From positions 1 through 64,000 of the forward strand of contig QEYB01000377.1 in NCBI GenBank assembly GCA_017562135.1: a DNA stretch of 64,000 bases, read 5' to 3'. Positions 33,053 through 47,800 of this stretch are shown in pieces; position 1 is the stretch's first letter; each line of letters begins with the position of its first letter. Position numbers and translations under genes: made by a program. This stretch comes from Dipylidium caninum. Its lineage: Eukaryota; Platyhelminthes; Cestoda; Cyclophyllidea; Dipylidiidae. The notes beneath the pieces were generated by a model. It was given only the letters and a program-made list of their open reading frames with translations. It was not told where the DNA came from and did no database searches.

Positions 33053-36000
33053 ATGCCAAAGAGGGAAAAGCCACACTTGGAGGAGCCTGTAATTCCTGAA
33101 AAGCGCCACAAAGATTCACAGGTTTCGCAACTGGCATCAACTCCAATCGGTACCCTGTAATTTCTGTGCTCATTCAGACTTGTTTATAGGTTTAGCATTC
33201 CTCCTCAAGAAAATTGAACAGTCGGAAGAAGATGTCATCGAAAAGTATTTAACGGAATCTAATGGCGAGGAACTGTTGGGATTACTTGACACCGGTTACG
33301 AAAGAAAGTCAAATGAAGTAAGGAAATCATTGCGGTCTTGAACTTTTATTAGTTAGCTGTCATACTCAGATTCTTGGCCACCGTCATTGTCCGCACCCGT
33401 ACAGACCTTAACAAGCATTTCGGCGACATAGGCCGTCGGTTGGCGGAGGGTGTCCTGGAGGACGCTCCACTCGCAGCCTGTTTTCGCGCCCTTAAACCTC
33501 AGAGCAGTGCAGAGGCTGCTAAAGCATCGCTTCAGCTCTTAGCTGCTGTCGTTTCAACAGATCCTGTTTTATTGGGTCGTAGTCTCATTCGTAGTGTTAA
33601 TTTCGAACAGCCAGATTGGGTCCAAATTTCGCGTCGGCGTAATACCAAAGATGCCAACGATGTTCGCACCTGTTTCATTAACTTTATTGCCTCTTTCCCT
33701 CGTCTCAAATAACAATCTTCTCATTCGCGAACTTCTGGAAGCCAAGAGTACGTCCGTTACATTCTTTCATACGGTAGATACGATAGGCTTGTTCATCCGC
33801 TCTTTCTTTATTTCGTATCTAATTTTTTTGTTTTTCGTAGACTCGATTGCTCTCCTGATATCAGAATGTTTTACTGACAAGTTGGATAACGTGTTGCTAA
33901 TTTTAACCTTGCTTCGTACAAGCGTTTGCGAGAATCCCACAGTCAGTAAAACTATAAAAATGCGGATATTTACGCGGGCGGCAATGAGACAACTCGCCTA
34001 TCTTTATGCGTATCGGGGCGAGGCTTTATCAACAAAATTGGCTTTAGCTCGATCAGACGCAGAGATTGATACCCAAGCCGTAGAACTTGTCAGACAAGCT
34101 CTGCACAATTTACTTCTACCTCTCACTTCATCTCCACTTCGAGGTCTCGTATTTCGCGAACGATCGTGCCTTGAAGGCGGGTACGTTTTCTTCTAGTTAT
34201 ATTCTCAGTGCAAAACAGCTTTGCCCTGCTCAAACTGTTACAGGAAACAGAATGAACATCTGCTTTCCCTCCTTCTCTCACCCCCGATGGACAACGCCTT
34301 CGCGGACAAACTGAGGAGAGACTTAGTTGTCAACTGTCTGCTTGCCTGTCCCGCCCTCATGCCCTCTTATCTGCCGCATTTGAGGCCTTCGATGACGCCT
34401 CGAGATTCTGAGAATTGGTACAACATCATGGATTTCATTGATCAGGTGAACTCAACTTTCATGATTATTCAGACTTTCGGTATCTTGTGTACTTCTTCAG
34501 TGATTTACGTTATTTTTGTTTGAGTATTTCATTTTTATTTCCTCCTCTTGTCGTCAATACCATTAGTACGTTGGAAACGTCGTATAGGAAGATAAATCCC
34601 CATTCGTGTATTTTAATGCCTCGTCAGTTTTCTATTTTGAACAGATGAAACAAAGCTGGTCAAGTCTTTGAGGTATTTTTTCAACAACTGGTTAATAGCT
34701 AGGACCTTAAGCAAGGTTCTCTTCATTCCTTTACTTATTTGTCTTAGACAATAATTGTCTTAACCATCCATTGGCCCACATTTCTGAATAAGCATATTTG
34801 GCGTGTGTTAAAGGCAACACTAGCATCCTTTTTTTGTGTTTACAACAAATCGGAATCATGTGGGGAAGAAAAGTACTTATATTATCTAGGCTTTTCTATT
34901 GGTATGGCAAGCAAGTTTAGACATCGGTTTTCAATGTTCCCTTGTTAGCTATTCCTACTCTTTCGAAATCACATGGTTAGTCGGGCTTCTCAACTGCTGG
35001 AGTTGTCTCAAAGTATGACCGAGTTTGTCCTCGGTGTTTGTGACATTTGCTTGCCCCCTCTGTGCATTGCTGAACCGTTGGATGCTGCTTTTCAGGTTTG
35101 TTTTGACATATTCATTCTCCATGCTCTTCTGGTAAACTTAATTGTTTTGGGCTGTGACTTCTTTTTTCGTGAACAGCATGACACCGAAAAAGTTGTAAAA
35201 AAAGCTAATGTAATCTACAAGACGCTTCGGAACAACATGATTCTCTTTCTGACCTGGCTCTATGCAACCGAAGATCTGAAAACTAAAGGCACCTCCCCGT
35301 CTTCCATCACCGATTCCATCCTCAAGATCCTTCCAGAACGCGTCCTCGTCAATAAGTGGTTCAAGAGGTTTTCCAAAACCCTACAAAAAGAACACACTGA
35401 TGTGTCTCTTCTACAGGGGCAAATCATTCAACCGTCTGAATATCCGGCCGAGGAGGAGGTGGAAGAAGAACAAAAACCGGAAGGTTATGCGCTTTCTAAT
35501 GCCTCATTTCCCATTTTTTTAGAATCTCACGTGGTGCAAAACCCGGAGGAGGCTATAAACACTCTGCCAAAAAGTGGGTTTTTCCTCCCACCTTACTCAT
35601 AAACTTGGGTCTTCTGCAGAGTTTAGATTAAGATTGTCAATGCTTCTGAAATTGGCCCAAGACCCGGCCACAGAGGTGTCTGAGAAAGATATGAATAAGC
35701 TGGCTACGGTTTGGCCCGAATTAGCTCCTGCCTGCTTAACGTGAGTAGCTTTGTTGACTAGACTTGCTTTAAGGACCTATTGGAGACATCCTGTTGTGTT
35801 AAATTGCATTGCTGCAGCGGTCCGTTTATTTACTCGAAGCTCTGTAAAAAGTGGCTGGACAGAGAAGACAAATAAAGGCAAAAATGGGAGCAAAACACTC
35901 TCGCCTTGTCCTAGAAAACTCCTCGAACTTATTGCCACGAACTCTGTCTTCAAGTCTATTCTTTTTGAGAAGTCTTCGGACCAAGACATCGTGTCAATTC

Positions 36001-39000
36001 ACTTGCCAGCCCTCAAAGGTGCGTCCACGATTCCCTTCGTTGAATGCCTCAACTTTAGTCGCGTTGATTAACCTCCTGCTCGCTCTGGCTGAGGTTAATT
36101 CCAAGGCAACAGCGAAGAAAATACCTCTCATCAACCTTTTGGCCGCGTTACGGAGGCAGTTTGTCTCTTTCTGGTAAGGGAAATTCTCTCGACCTCTTTC
36201 CTCTCCTTAGATCGACTTCTTCTACAAGTATTCTACCAGCTTCACCTTAGTGGGCATTCAGCCGCGTGCATTTGGTAGGACACTTGACACTTTATTTCAC
36301 ACATCCCTCTATCATTAGGAAAGTTACGAAACGGAATGTGATTTGGGGCGATCGTCTCGCCGATTACTACCGGTTTGGTGCGACGCTGGGCGAAGCGCCT
36401 CAACAGTCCCGCGAGGCGAATCAATGGGCTTTCCTCAACCTTTTGGATAAGGACAGACTCTTGCGCAGTGCTCTCACCTTTCCTGTCACTCGACGCTGTT
36501 TAGTGAGTTTCATTTCCCCTCCCCGGCCCTCTTCCCCCCGTCAATGCCACGTCGCCGACCGAAGAGAGCGCCGTCTGTAGCTATTTATTAATTTAGCGTA
36601 TATAAAAGCCATTTCGACAGTACCACCGATTTCCATCCCATTTGTCACAGTCCCGATCTTCGGAGGTGGAAGGCTTGTCCTTTGATTCTACCGTCTACGA
36701 CCCGTGTTTCCTCCTCCCGTTGTTTCTGCGGCTTCTGTCTTCCAGTGAGTTGACATCCTAAACACGGAGCCCGGTTTGCCGCGTGGCAAGTGGGCAAACG
36801 ATTTGTTGCTTGTCATTTGAGTTGAGGAGGTCACCGAAGACATCAAATGCCTGCTTCGCTCAGTTGAGGTTTGTTTAGTCAGTCAAGTGAAATGTCACTT
36901 CCTTGTCGATTTCCGCTCGGCAGATAATGCACCCGAGGATCAAAATCCGGCTCACGTGGATATACGCGGCTTCTATAGCCACCACTGCCTTGCCTTTGCC
37001 ATCGGCGCTCTCTCCAGTTACTCTCGGCACATTCGTGGACTTGCCAAGTCCGTTATTGCGCGGTTTCGACGCCTTTCGGAAGCCTGGAAGCCTACTAAAA
37101 TTCCTACCGTTCCGTTGGCCTTGAGTGCCATGCAGCAGTTTCCGGAACACATTCAGGTAGATTAAAAACTTCTTCCTACTTGGTTTAATCGTCTCGAGGC
37201 TGATTTGTCTTTCCACTTGGCCCTCACAGCTGAATTTCATGTTGGACACACTGCGGAATAGTTTGAGCACCAAGGCTAGCGACCTGGGCGGTGGGGCGAG
37301 GTGTGCCTTCCTCTTCGGCTCCCGTGCGGACACGTCCTTCCGCCTGTCCCGCGTGCACGCCAACTTCTTCATCCACTCCCTGCAAATGCTAACAAAACCC
37401 GGTGAGTCTGACACCGAGGCTAAGTTGAGTTTGCATATGCAAATTCATCCTTTGCCCCGTTACTTTGTGATCCTCTGTCGATTCAACTCATGTGTCCTCC
37501 GACGATCACTCGTGATCCACCATCTCCGTGTTTGTATTGCAGAGATTCCTGCTTATTAATCAGAGAGGAGGGGGGAGAACCCCGCTTAAAGCCTACTCGA
37601 GTAATACCTTGGCGCCGCACGCCCCGAGATGCTCTGGGCGGCGCATTACACGCCTTTGATGCGAAAGTGAGAATAAGAAGCAGTTTGTGGAATGGCACAG
37701 TGAAGCGTGGCTTTTGTTCGCCCATCGGACTGCCTCGTTGCGCTATTAATCCGCTTCCCTCGGTGTTTTTTGGGAATTTTCTCACGATCTGGACTTCCAG
37801 TTCCCAATTTTAGTACAAGAGTCCGGTTAACATTATTTCCGTTCAACTGTCGCCGGTTTTGAGGGTGGAAGTTGGGTGGCTTTGCAGGACTGGCATCGGG
37901 CAACAGCACCCCGGTCGTCTTTTACGCCCGACCGATTGTTCTCACATAAAGACCGTCGCAGTGGCTGTGTTTCTCCTCATTTGTTGTGCTTCCCTCCGTA
38001 GAGCATCGCATGTATGAAGTGCTTTGGAACACCTACATGGCAAAGCCGGCGATTGACTTGGGAGTCGTTCCCGACTTCATGCGAATCATGTTCTCTGTCC
38101 ACAAAGACGTAAGTCCACCACAAGTGGTAACTTGTGGCCGTGTTCCCCCTCGTTATCATCGGTTTCTCCATGTTTAATTTCGGCATTCATGCCTGAAGAT
38201 TAGGAATATCTCCAACGCCAGGTCGTTTTCCACATCACCTATTTGCCCGCTCACCAGTTCGTGCTCGATACTCCCCACTTCCCACTCGTTTGTCCGCTTA
38301 TCTGCCGTTATAGCCGAAAAGTAAAGTCGCCTTTAACCCGTGGCATTATTGGTGGGGCATTTGTTCTTCGGCGGCAAAGTGTCCTTTGATGCAAGTTTTG
38401 CTCTCCGCCACTTTGTGCTAGCGGCAGAACCGCAACGGTGCACTTCTACTGCCCCCGGAGTCACACTTTCATGCCCGCCATCGCCATTGTCCAAGACGCT
38501 TGACGAAGCGCCTTTTAAGGGGGACAGCGTCGGGGCCCTCGGCCCGCCTCTGCCCACTCATCAACACTCGTGTTTCCCTCTGCAGTTCCGCGTGGAGCGC
38601 CAGTGGATGGTGAAGCTGTGTGCAGACAGTCTCAACGACACCTCGGATTACCTGCTGTTGGAGAAATCACGGGTTTACAAGTACTGCCTCCTGCTCTACG
38701 CCGACCCCGGCGTTGACATAACCACCCAGGTTAGACTCCGAGTGATCTCATTTCCACGTCCACGAAAGCGCCGTCCAACTGTCCCTTTGCTTTGGCGACA
38801 GGTTAAGCAAGCAGCTTTCCCATCCCATGTGTGTGTCCCGAGGTCGTGAGGCGTCCTTCTTCAAGCTCCATGTCCCCACTTGGTTGATGGGGTGGGGAAG
38901 CGGCAATCCCCGAGGTCACAGACTTTCAACTACTCCCTCTTCATCAATTACATCTTTGTCGCACTGTTGGATGTTCCACTGTTTTACCGTCAACGTCTCC

Positions 39001-39881
39001 ATTTCCATCGTCGTCAGGGCTTTGCGCAATTGAGCAGATGGGCGTCGAATGACCATCTTGGCTCAAATTTATTACCGTCTGTGTCGTTTTTTTGTCTGCC
39101 ACTCAGAGTTAGCACTTTGTCCGATCACCCTTCGAACTTACTTCTGCAGTTAAGCAAAATCGGGGAATCGTGCATTTTGCTGACTTAGTAAATACTAAAA
39201 ATTAAGAAGAAAAAAGAACCAAGAGACGCGTGTCACACTCTTGGCCGCCGAGATGGTTGGTCTCGTTAGCCCACGCAGTTGCGGGTAGCGGCTGCAATCC
39301 AGAAAATCTGCTTGAAGTGCCGATAGCCGAGAGATGCACAACCATTTGGGCGGGTGTGATGATCCTCCTTCTCCTCTTTTTTGCCCGTCCAGATTCAAAT
39401 CCTCCGTCTCCTGACGGCCACCACCAGAATTCCGCGGGCCTGCCACGCTCTGACGCGCTTCCACGCCTTCCCTCTGTGGCTCTTTAGACACGCCCTCACC
39501 ACCACGTGAGTAGACAGTCCACTGCCCTCCTTTTCCCCGTCAGTTCTCTAACCGGTCCCCGTGCTCCCCTCGCAGCCACGCCCCCTCTCTCTCCTACTTC
39601 CTCACAATCATCTCCCAGATGATTAAAGCCTTCGAGGAGGCCGGAGAGGACTCGCCTTGCCTGTCCATGCTTCATCTGCTGGATGCGACCTTCAGGTTAG
39701 CGAGTTGGAGGACGAGCAGGTCGAGGCCACTGCCGTCGTAGTTACCCGTCTCGGCTGATAGTTTTTTTGATCATGCACACTCCCCTTCAGCTGGGACGCT
39801 TTGACACAGCTTTTTCTTTACAGAAGAGTCCACGATGAGTCGACGTTTAAGAAGAGGAAGATAAAGGACATCACAGTGTGA
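33053..39881 (+). CDS. URB1: URB1/Npa1 nucleolar pre-60S ribosome assembly protein
   Basis: URB1 (yeast Npa1) is a large alpha-solenoid scaffold that acts in the nucleolus on early 60S precursors. The start MPKREKPHLEEP is basic. Early exons are 33053-33149, 33190-33317, 33353-33747, 33841-34180, 34244-34445, about 34982-35095 and 35177 onward. The N-terminal Npa1 domain shows TKDANDVRTCFINF and TIKMRIFTRAAMRQLAYLY. The C-terminal NopRA1 domain shows RVERQWMVKLCADSL...KYCLLLYADPG (38586-38730) and ILRLLTATTRIP (39394 onward). The last exon ends FKKRKIKDITV at 39881. At 33697-33699 one extra base in a C run shifts the frame within exon 3: SFL and then VSNNNLLIRELLEAK aligns with the family only if one C is removed. 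Elsewhere exons join in phase. Not every internal exon boundary was resolved, especially at 35.5-38.5 kb. Its 3' end faces TBC1D32. Confidence 0.85.
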
Positions 39882-41810
39882 GACGGTGGATCCGTGTACG
39901 CTGTAAATTTGCAATACGATGCCCTGCCCTGCCGTGTACACTTTCCCCTTTTTCTTGCCCCCGGGGAGGTGTAAACATCAGTCAGTGACGGAAAGAGCTG
40001 AGTCGACTTGAGTGCCTCCTTTCAGTCGGACGGTAACCGACTGTGGGAAATGACAGCTTGTGGTGTTTAGAGGGAGGCTGGGCGACTCGTTGAGAGGTGA
40101 GCCGGGACGTCGTGTTGCCTGGTTAGTTGATGGGCATTTTAGCGTCAGAGGGTGGATTCGCAAGGCGGCCTTGTGGAATATCGGGGGAGTTACGTTCCAG
40201 GGCGGGAAGCTCTGTCCGTCAAGCAACAAGGGTGAGAGGATGAGTTTGTCCACAGCGTCCAGTCGCCATTCTGCCCACCGCCGTCCCGACCTTCCTTCTC
40301 TCTGCACTCTCACGCGTTTTTGTTTGCGTTGCATGCCGGTGCGCTCCTCGACTTGGAGTCGAGTTGTAATCCCGGCTGCTTTCTCCGTCACGGCGACCTG
40401 CGTGGGTGCTCCAGTCGGTTTGGTGGAAGAGGTTGAAGCTGCCACGAGGAAGCTCTGACAGCCCAGAGGGACTAAGAAGGCCTCATCTTGCCGTCGCCTC
40501 CCCTCCGCGCCGCGTGCGTCCCCTCCCCGAAATTTGTTCCTCCAGCAACTAGCCTCCGACCTCCACGTTCCCCCCTACGCCAAAGGACGGTCGTCGAATC
40601 TTAGCAATCTTTCCGGGACGTAGACGGTCTGCCACTGCTTCATGCCGTCCCGAAATCCGCATCAGCACTCTTCTTTCTCCCTCCCTCCATCCGCTCCAAC
40701 TCCTGCGTTTTCCACTCTCGACAACATTTGCCCTAACACTGCTGGGCTCATTGGGGGAGCTCAACTTTGCCACGCACGCGTGGTCGTTAGAGCGATGTGT
40801 GTCAACGCAAGAGTGCTTACTTTAAGTGGAGAACAAAAAAGGCAGTAAAGAGGGAAGTTTTCCCTTCGACAGGTGAGCGGATTTCGCGCCGCTCGACTTC
40901 TGTGGCCGAGGAGGAAGGGAGAGGACGGGAGGAGGAGCGCCGCGAGACGCAGGCCCCGCACTCAAGACGTGTCCAACACCACGAAACAAAGTGGGGCGGA
41001 GGGAAGAGGAGGAAGGGGCGAAGGTGGGGCCAAAAAGATGCCACCGTCGGCCGGCGGACACCGACTCGGTCGACGGGGAGTCGCCTTTTGTGGATGGTCG
41101 ACTGGTCTGCCCGGGCGGAGACGACTGGAGCCGAAGCGGGCAAGGCGAGTCCAACCACCCTCGGCGGCGAGAAATCAACCTTCCGCGACCCCACCTCGAA
41201 GTGCTGGGAATCATTCCTTACCGCCACTGTGAAAAAATCGCTAGAAGGCGCGGGGACGTGGCGACGCGACGCGACGCGACGCGATTGGGACGCCCAGAGA
41301 CGAATACCCGCCGGACACGCGGTCTGCAGGAGGAGCTACGAGTTGTCTGGCGGCAGGAGCATGTGGCGGCTGAATCGTCCGGATATCTTGGACACCGAAC
41401 GCCAACCGCCAACCTCCTCGGCCGAGGGGCAGGAATGATTTGCCTGCCTTCTCTGAGACACAATCGAGTCCGCGTCTGTGTGGATCGCCTGGTAAAGGGA
41501 GAATCCGAGCGGAACCCATCAACGACTGCCCCCTTCGCTTCCCTTCCCACACCGCGAATGGTGGGAAAACTCTCCACACGCGTCTCTCTGCCTCCTTAGA
41601 GTTTCGAGGCATTCGCAGCGAGGCCCGAAATGCCCTCGTCCCCCCTCAACGAGTACGCACGGACAATGGGGGCGCTTTGTTCAGTCATTAAAAGTAACTC
41701 AGCATTTTCATCGAACCCGCCGTGGGGTGAAACACACCGGCGGTTGTGCATTCAAAGAGGACAGACAGAACGCCGAATCACAGCAGTTGGTAAAGTGTCA
41801 AGTGTTTGAT
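39882..41810. other. Intergenic region between convergent URB1 and TBC1D32
   Basis: GC-rich, with long overlapping frames on both strands (40797-41612) but no homology or splice pattern. A short (GCGAC)n tract lies at 41260-41283. 3' UTRs of both genes presumably extend into it. Confidence 0.45.
41260..41283. repeat. (GCGAC)n microsatellite
   Basis: Four tandem copies of a GCGAC/GACGC pentanucleotide. Confidence 0.8.
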
Positions 41811-44800
41811 TTAGTTGGAAGAGGACGGCGGCGCGGCCAGTTCGGCAGAGACCTCGTCGTTGTACTTGTCTGCGACAGACTCCAAAAAGGCCAAGTGGTC
41901 GACCAGACGGAAGCCCCGAATCGGCTCCTCCTAGTCAAAATCGAAAAGAATGCATTTATTAACCCTCTGGGGTGCGGGGAGCCCCGCTCTGTCTCAGTAA
42001 TTACGAAAAATTGGTTTCTTCACGCCAACGAACACCCGAGACAGTGTCAAGTCGGACAGGAGTGAGGCGCCCGTGAGCTGCCGACAAGACGGCTCAGAGG
42101 CGGCTTCACCCCCAGACAGGCGTGGTTGGTGAGCCGGTCAGGGCGGTCTACGGAGAAGCGGAATGCTCGCCACAACTGCCAGCGGTGCCTGTGCCATCGT
42201 CTGCCGAAAGTCGTCGTGAATGCTACCGGGCTGGACTAGCAGGCGGGTGCAAGTGGAAGTAGTAAATACTTGGCATTTCAATGAGGGCGGACACAGCGCC
42301 AGGCCAACGACAATTTCGCAAAACTAATGGCTGGTATGAGGAGATTGCGAAGGGAAGAAATTCTCCCACGGGAGTGTCGATGCAAGTTCGGGAGGCGGTA
42401 ACAAAGGGGCGGTGGTTGGCTCCTCTGTCGGACGCCTCTGCGTGTTTGCACCTCGGTGGCCTCACAATTTCTCGGAGAAAACACAATCAACTCGTCCAGT
42501 CGGAGGGTGTGGAGCAGGTAGAGTAGGAGGAAGGAATGCCAGGGACAAACCAGCATGGCGGAGAGGTGAGTTTGGCCGCGAAGAGCGACTATGAGCCGCG
42601 GGGTCAGGTGTCGCATTATTGCTGCCGCGGAGTAGACAATCATTTCAGGCCCGCAGACCAGACAAAGGAGGTAGAAGTCCTGGATCTCGACCCAGTTGAG
42701 GTAGTTGAGGAAACACTGCCTCAGCCAGCGACGGAGGACCTGGCGGCGAGAGGATGCGGTGGAGGATGATGGGCCTGTGGGGTGGCGTGCACAACTAAAC
42801 ACACTTTTCACGCACCCCCGAGGCTGCGTATCCTGACATGCGGAAGGTGTTGTAGGCCTGGGGCAGTTCGCACGCCAAGACGCTTTCGAATGTGTGGCAG
42901 AGGGCGCAGTCGTACTGGGAGAGGGGCGTCTCCGCGGCCTGTGGAGGAAAATCAGAACGGAGGAGAAAAGAACTTCCTCGTGCGGCAACCTCGGACCACA
43001 ATGCCTTCCAGTGAAGAGATTCAGAACTGTGCTGCAGAATATTAGTCTGGGTCAGGGGATGGGAAAAAGCTCTGCAATCTCTACCACCTCCCAGTAGAAT
43101 TTAAACAGAGAGCAACAATTATGTTGGTTAGACAAGATGGAAGGCAAACTTTTACCCTTCCAAATGATAGAAGGTGGCAATACCTGCAAGAGTGTAGGCG
43201 CTGCGGGTGGAAGAGCTCCCAAAGGGGGGGGGGGAGAGACGAGAAAGGGAGAAGGAGATACTAAACCCTGAGTAAAATTTGTACAAGGACAGGGTTAAAT
43301 AAATACTACTGAGGCGTTTTAGTAGCACCGAATGGCGTCTTGAAAAAGAAAGCCCTTTTGAACTGACGTTAATCTCAACGTAGTACACGAAGCGGTCGTC
43401 AAACGGGACAGACACTCTTTGGTTTAGTATTTGAAATGGCAAATTTGTGCTGAACGCTTTGCATCCGAAGCCATGGGAGGTGGACGCTTTTAATCTGAGT
43501 TTGAAGTTATTCTCGAACTACGCGTCGAACCTCAGGCACTTGGGATTGGTCAACAAAAAAACTTAATCTCTGAGGGGAACCGAATGGTCCACAAAGCAGA
43601 AATGACTCACGGAAGGCGACCAAAGGTAGCAGGCAAGTCGGGTGTTCCGGAAGGCGAGGAGGAAGTCGGCTGCGCGAGAGGCGCTTCCGTTGAAGAGGAG
43701 AAACATAAAAGCCACGAACCAATCGAACGTCTCAGAGCCTTCGCCACTGATCTGATCCTTTTGCGTAACATCACTGGCTATCAGGCGTTAACGCAAGGTG
43801 GCATTTTTTTCGCACATCTGATGGACTACTCTACCAGTGACACCAGACTCACCATTCAATCGCGGTCCTCGGCTCACTGTTCTCGGAGTTTCTGTCTTCG
43901 ATAACAAGTCTGCCAGGTCTTGCTTCTGCGTATCGTACGCTACCGTCTCATCCAACACATGCACCCGTCGACCATAGCTGAAACGGCAACTGAGTAGTAT
44001 TTGTGCAAAGCACTGGGGGAACCTTAGCCGTAGAAAGCTTTTGGGAAAATGAACCGCCTCTCTTATATCTAGTTAACCGCCTCGTAACACAGACTAGATA
44101 AAACATTAAGACAAACATGCTACTTAAAAGTTATAAGTAGCGCTTACTCTATGATCAAATTGAGCGCAATATCCTTCCAGGCGGGTACTAAAGCCGTGGT
44201 AGGAGATGATAAGACTAAAAAAGAAATATCTTGCACCAACTCCGAAGGCGTCCAAAGAAAGCGCGCCATCAATAAAGTTGTCTGTGAAGAATAATTCTGG
44301 TTAGTCGTGAAGGGCCTATCACCGGAGCCAACTGTTAAGTCGCCTTTTTGCACATAGATGAGGGTGAATAACTGCTTTAATCACACGGTGGCGTAACCTT
44401 TGGGCCTCATGGCTGGCCACCTTCCTGTAGTCAAGAGACTGAGCGAAAGGGAGAGAGGGCAAGGGAGTGTATTCAAGAAACAGACGCGGTCAGCCGCGGT
44501 GGCATTGCTAAGAATGAAGCTACGCAACTATCCCATGAGGGCTAGACGTTTCGCCGGTAAAGCACACGCAAACCGCTTCGCTTTACCGGGCTATAGAACA
44601 ATAGCTTACTCACATGTTGCGGTTGCCTCCTGCGACCGAGAGTGAAAGGCACGGAGACAGGCCTCAAACAGGTTGCCGATATCTGGAATGGAGAGGGTGC
44701 TCGAGACAGCAAGGGCCTTCAGGCAAGGTGACACTCAACACATCTCAGGTGACGACAAAACCGACACAATGTCGCCGAAAAATCCTCCTACCTGGAGTCA

Positions 44801-47800
44801 AATTGCTCATTTGGGGGAGAAATTTGATCAGACTCCTTATTCTAGCCTGCAGTCGAGGCGTCTTAAAGAGAACTTGACCTTCCGCCCTACTCGGGGTCCT
44901 GCCGGGCAGTCGAAAGACTGCCCACGACAACGTTAAAAAATGCGGGGTTGCCGGCCTGTTTTACGGCCGGGACAGTGGTTGCAGAGGCGTCAACACAGGG
45001 CGGCCGATCACAGAGCTTCTTCTTCCCATCGGTGAATGCGGCTAACACGTCCGGGTTTAGGGTGGTCACGATGGGAAACGGGTAGGGATTTGGGTTGTGC
45101 TGCAAATCGGAGGATTTGAATCACTGAGGCAAACAGGCTTCCTGGGGTCAAAGTAACGGTTGAATGTTGGGAAATGGGAAGAGGAGGACGAGGACGAGGA
45201 GAGGGAGGAGGAGGAGGAGGAGAGAGAAGGTTCAGTCACTGACCTCACAGAGACAACGAGGGGGCAGCAGGCGTTCATCGGGACCTCCGAGGATGGAGCA
45301 CTTCACAAGGAGGCGATTGCGTTCAATCACACCCTCGTCGATGAGGAAACGACCATTTTCCGCTCCCGCCGCCGCCGCCGCCTCCTCCTCCTCCTCCATG
45401 CTGCTCCGAAGTTGGCCGTTGAGAAGCATGCTCCTCAGGCCAAACCGACACTCGAGGAGGAGGAGAACATCCAAGGAAGACACAAGAACACTCACAAACC
45501 TAGAGATTACAGAGTGGATGGAGTTGGAGAGGCGGAAGACAGGCGACCTACCGCAGTCCTACGATAAGGGTCACGTCCGGACGACACAGTTGTGCGAGTT
45601 TCGTGCTCGAGTCCAGCATGACAGCTCGTTCAATGAAAGCCTGGGTTGGCGGACGATTAAAGTGAGTTAAAAAGACTGGATTAACTTACGGAGAGGGTTT
45701 TCGGAGCAGACTGGCTCAACATGGAAGGCTCAGTTCGCGTCGAACAGGGCTCCGTCAGGGCTTCAAGCAGTGCTGGGAAGTGGACGAAGATGTTGAGCAG
45801 TCGATTGAAGGGCTGAAGTGTTGTACAACAAATGGCGAGTTGTCTTTAGGTCTCTGGAATCTGTACTCGGGGAGACGAAGGTTTTACCGTCTTAATCACA
45901 TCGTCGAGAAGGTCGTCGGGAGTCAGAGTCCCCCGACCCAGACAATAAACTTCTTGCGTAACGTCATCCGTGTGCGTGTGGACACCTTCATCGCCTTCAG
46001 GAAGCGCAGCATTCTCTCGTTACAGCCCTCCAGGAGGTTCCACACCTCGGAGAAGCGCTGTTCCACAAAACCCGCCTTCTGGCTGCCTCTGAAGCCCTCG
46101 GCGCACGAGGCGACCTGGCTGACCAGAAGATCCGCATCAAGGGGCGAGGCGATCTGTGTGGCGTAGGAGGTAACTGACACTCGGAATGCGAGACAGGTTG
46201 GCGGGCGAAATGGGCGAATTTACTCACGCGGTTGGGCGAAGACAGAAGATGGTGCACACAGTCGTCCAGGAGGCCCAGTCTGCGTGCCAACTCCACTCCC
46301 TTAGGGGTCTTCAAGGCGACCCACAAGAAGGTCTGCATAGAATTGGCCAACTTTTCCATAACCGAAACTTGCCTACAGTAAGTAAAAGATAAAAGGAATG
46401 TGCTGCAAATTTAAGATAGTGAGCGGTTTATTTTCCACAGTCCGTCACACATACGTGACGTCGGTCTTTCTCATTTCAATGACTGAAAAGGCACCGAAAA
46501 TTTTAAGTAATTTTTATCAGGTGACAAAGAAGATGCACTCACCTATCGCGTTTGTCGTGGAGCTTGGCTCTCTAAGTAAAGAAAGAAAAATAATTTATAA
46601 TAGAACTTAGCGGGCAGCCTCGACAAATCTACTGGTTCTCGTAACAGAAAGTATTTTGCAGCCAAAACGCAAGCATCTGAACGGAAGATCCGAGAGCCTA
46701 TTCCCAGCCCATTTTTGCCCAGGGAGAAGAGAAACGAGCTAACCAGAATTTTCCAGGTCTCCAACACCTTCTGCGGAGTTGCTGAGTCGCCACGAAATCG
46801 CCAGCTTTGGGGAGGAAAGTGGAGGCGGCTCACCGCCAGGCACAAGTCCTCGACAATGCTGGCCAGATTGCCGACAAATGGACCGTCGTCGCTGTGGAGG
46901 AGGGGCAGTTTGTCGCCCGAAACGATTTCCAAGCACAGGCAGAAGATTCGAGTCAACTTTTGCACTCGCCTGGACGGAGAGGCCTCAGATCAGAGCGAGC
47001 AGAGTGAGAAAAAATGCCGGTTTTCAGGTTCGTCTTACCTACTGCCTCGGGGATGGTCGAAGTATGTACGAGCCTGGGTCGTCGAGCAGAGGTTGGCGAG
47101 GACTCGTGATAGAACAGCGATGTTCCCCGAGGTCATCGGTCCGGTTGGGAGTCCATTCGTCTGCTGCAAAAAAGAAACAACACTGGCCGATGCGGCCCAT
47201 TGGCGTCGGGGCAGGGAGACGCGAACTCACCGCCAAGTCGTCCACAAAAGCCTGAATATGGTGCAACAGGCTATCGAGGGCTGTCTGCTCCTGTTCCCTG
47301 GCGCCATGTGGTCCGCTCGAAGTCTTCTTCCTCCGTCGCGGAACTGCGGCCGTCGGGTCTTCGTGGACCAGGCCAAAACAGGGGACGCTGGCGACCGGGC
47401 AGGAGGCCAGGCTCTGCACGCACCTCGCCACCACGCCACACAGACTCGGCGTCCCTAGTGCCGGAGAAGATGTCGCCCAGCCGTAAAACACATGAAAGTG
47501 ATGTCGGGACGAGGAGAAGAATAAGCCTGCATTTTAGCGACCCACCGGCGTCGTTCGAGGCGTCGCACTGCTTCAATGAGAGGACGAAGGCGATGAGGAG
47601 TTTCGTGAAGCCTCGGGCGGTGAGAGATTTTGCCTCAACTAAGAAAAGCCAATGCTCACTTGCCCCGAGGCCGGGCTGCCCCGCAAGCTGTTATCAGAAG
47701 GTTAGCGTACTCGAGGCGCATTTGTCCTGATGGACGTCCTTGGAGATGTCGACGGGGAGGAGGTCGCTGTGGGTCTCCCGGAAGCCCAACAGAGTTGTTA

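Noticed and set aside
34201..34243. Apparent frameshift in URB1 near 34250
   Set aside because: Explained by an intron acceptor at 34243 (TTACAG); the exons then join in phase without any indel.
40797..41612. Five overlapping frames of 120-213 codons between URB1 and TBC1D32
   Set aside because: Mutually overlapping in GC-rich DNA, no domain, no splice logic.
42278..42550. Extension of the TBC1D32 TBC exon to the stop at 42278
   Set aside because: Family length and the last exon at 41930-41811 fit exactly if the exon ends at 42551; the extension lacks homology.
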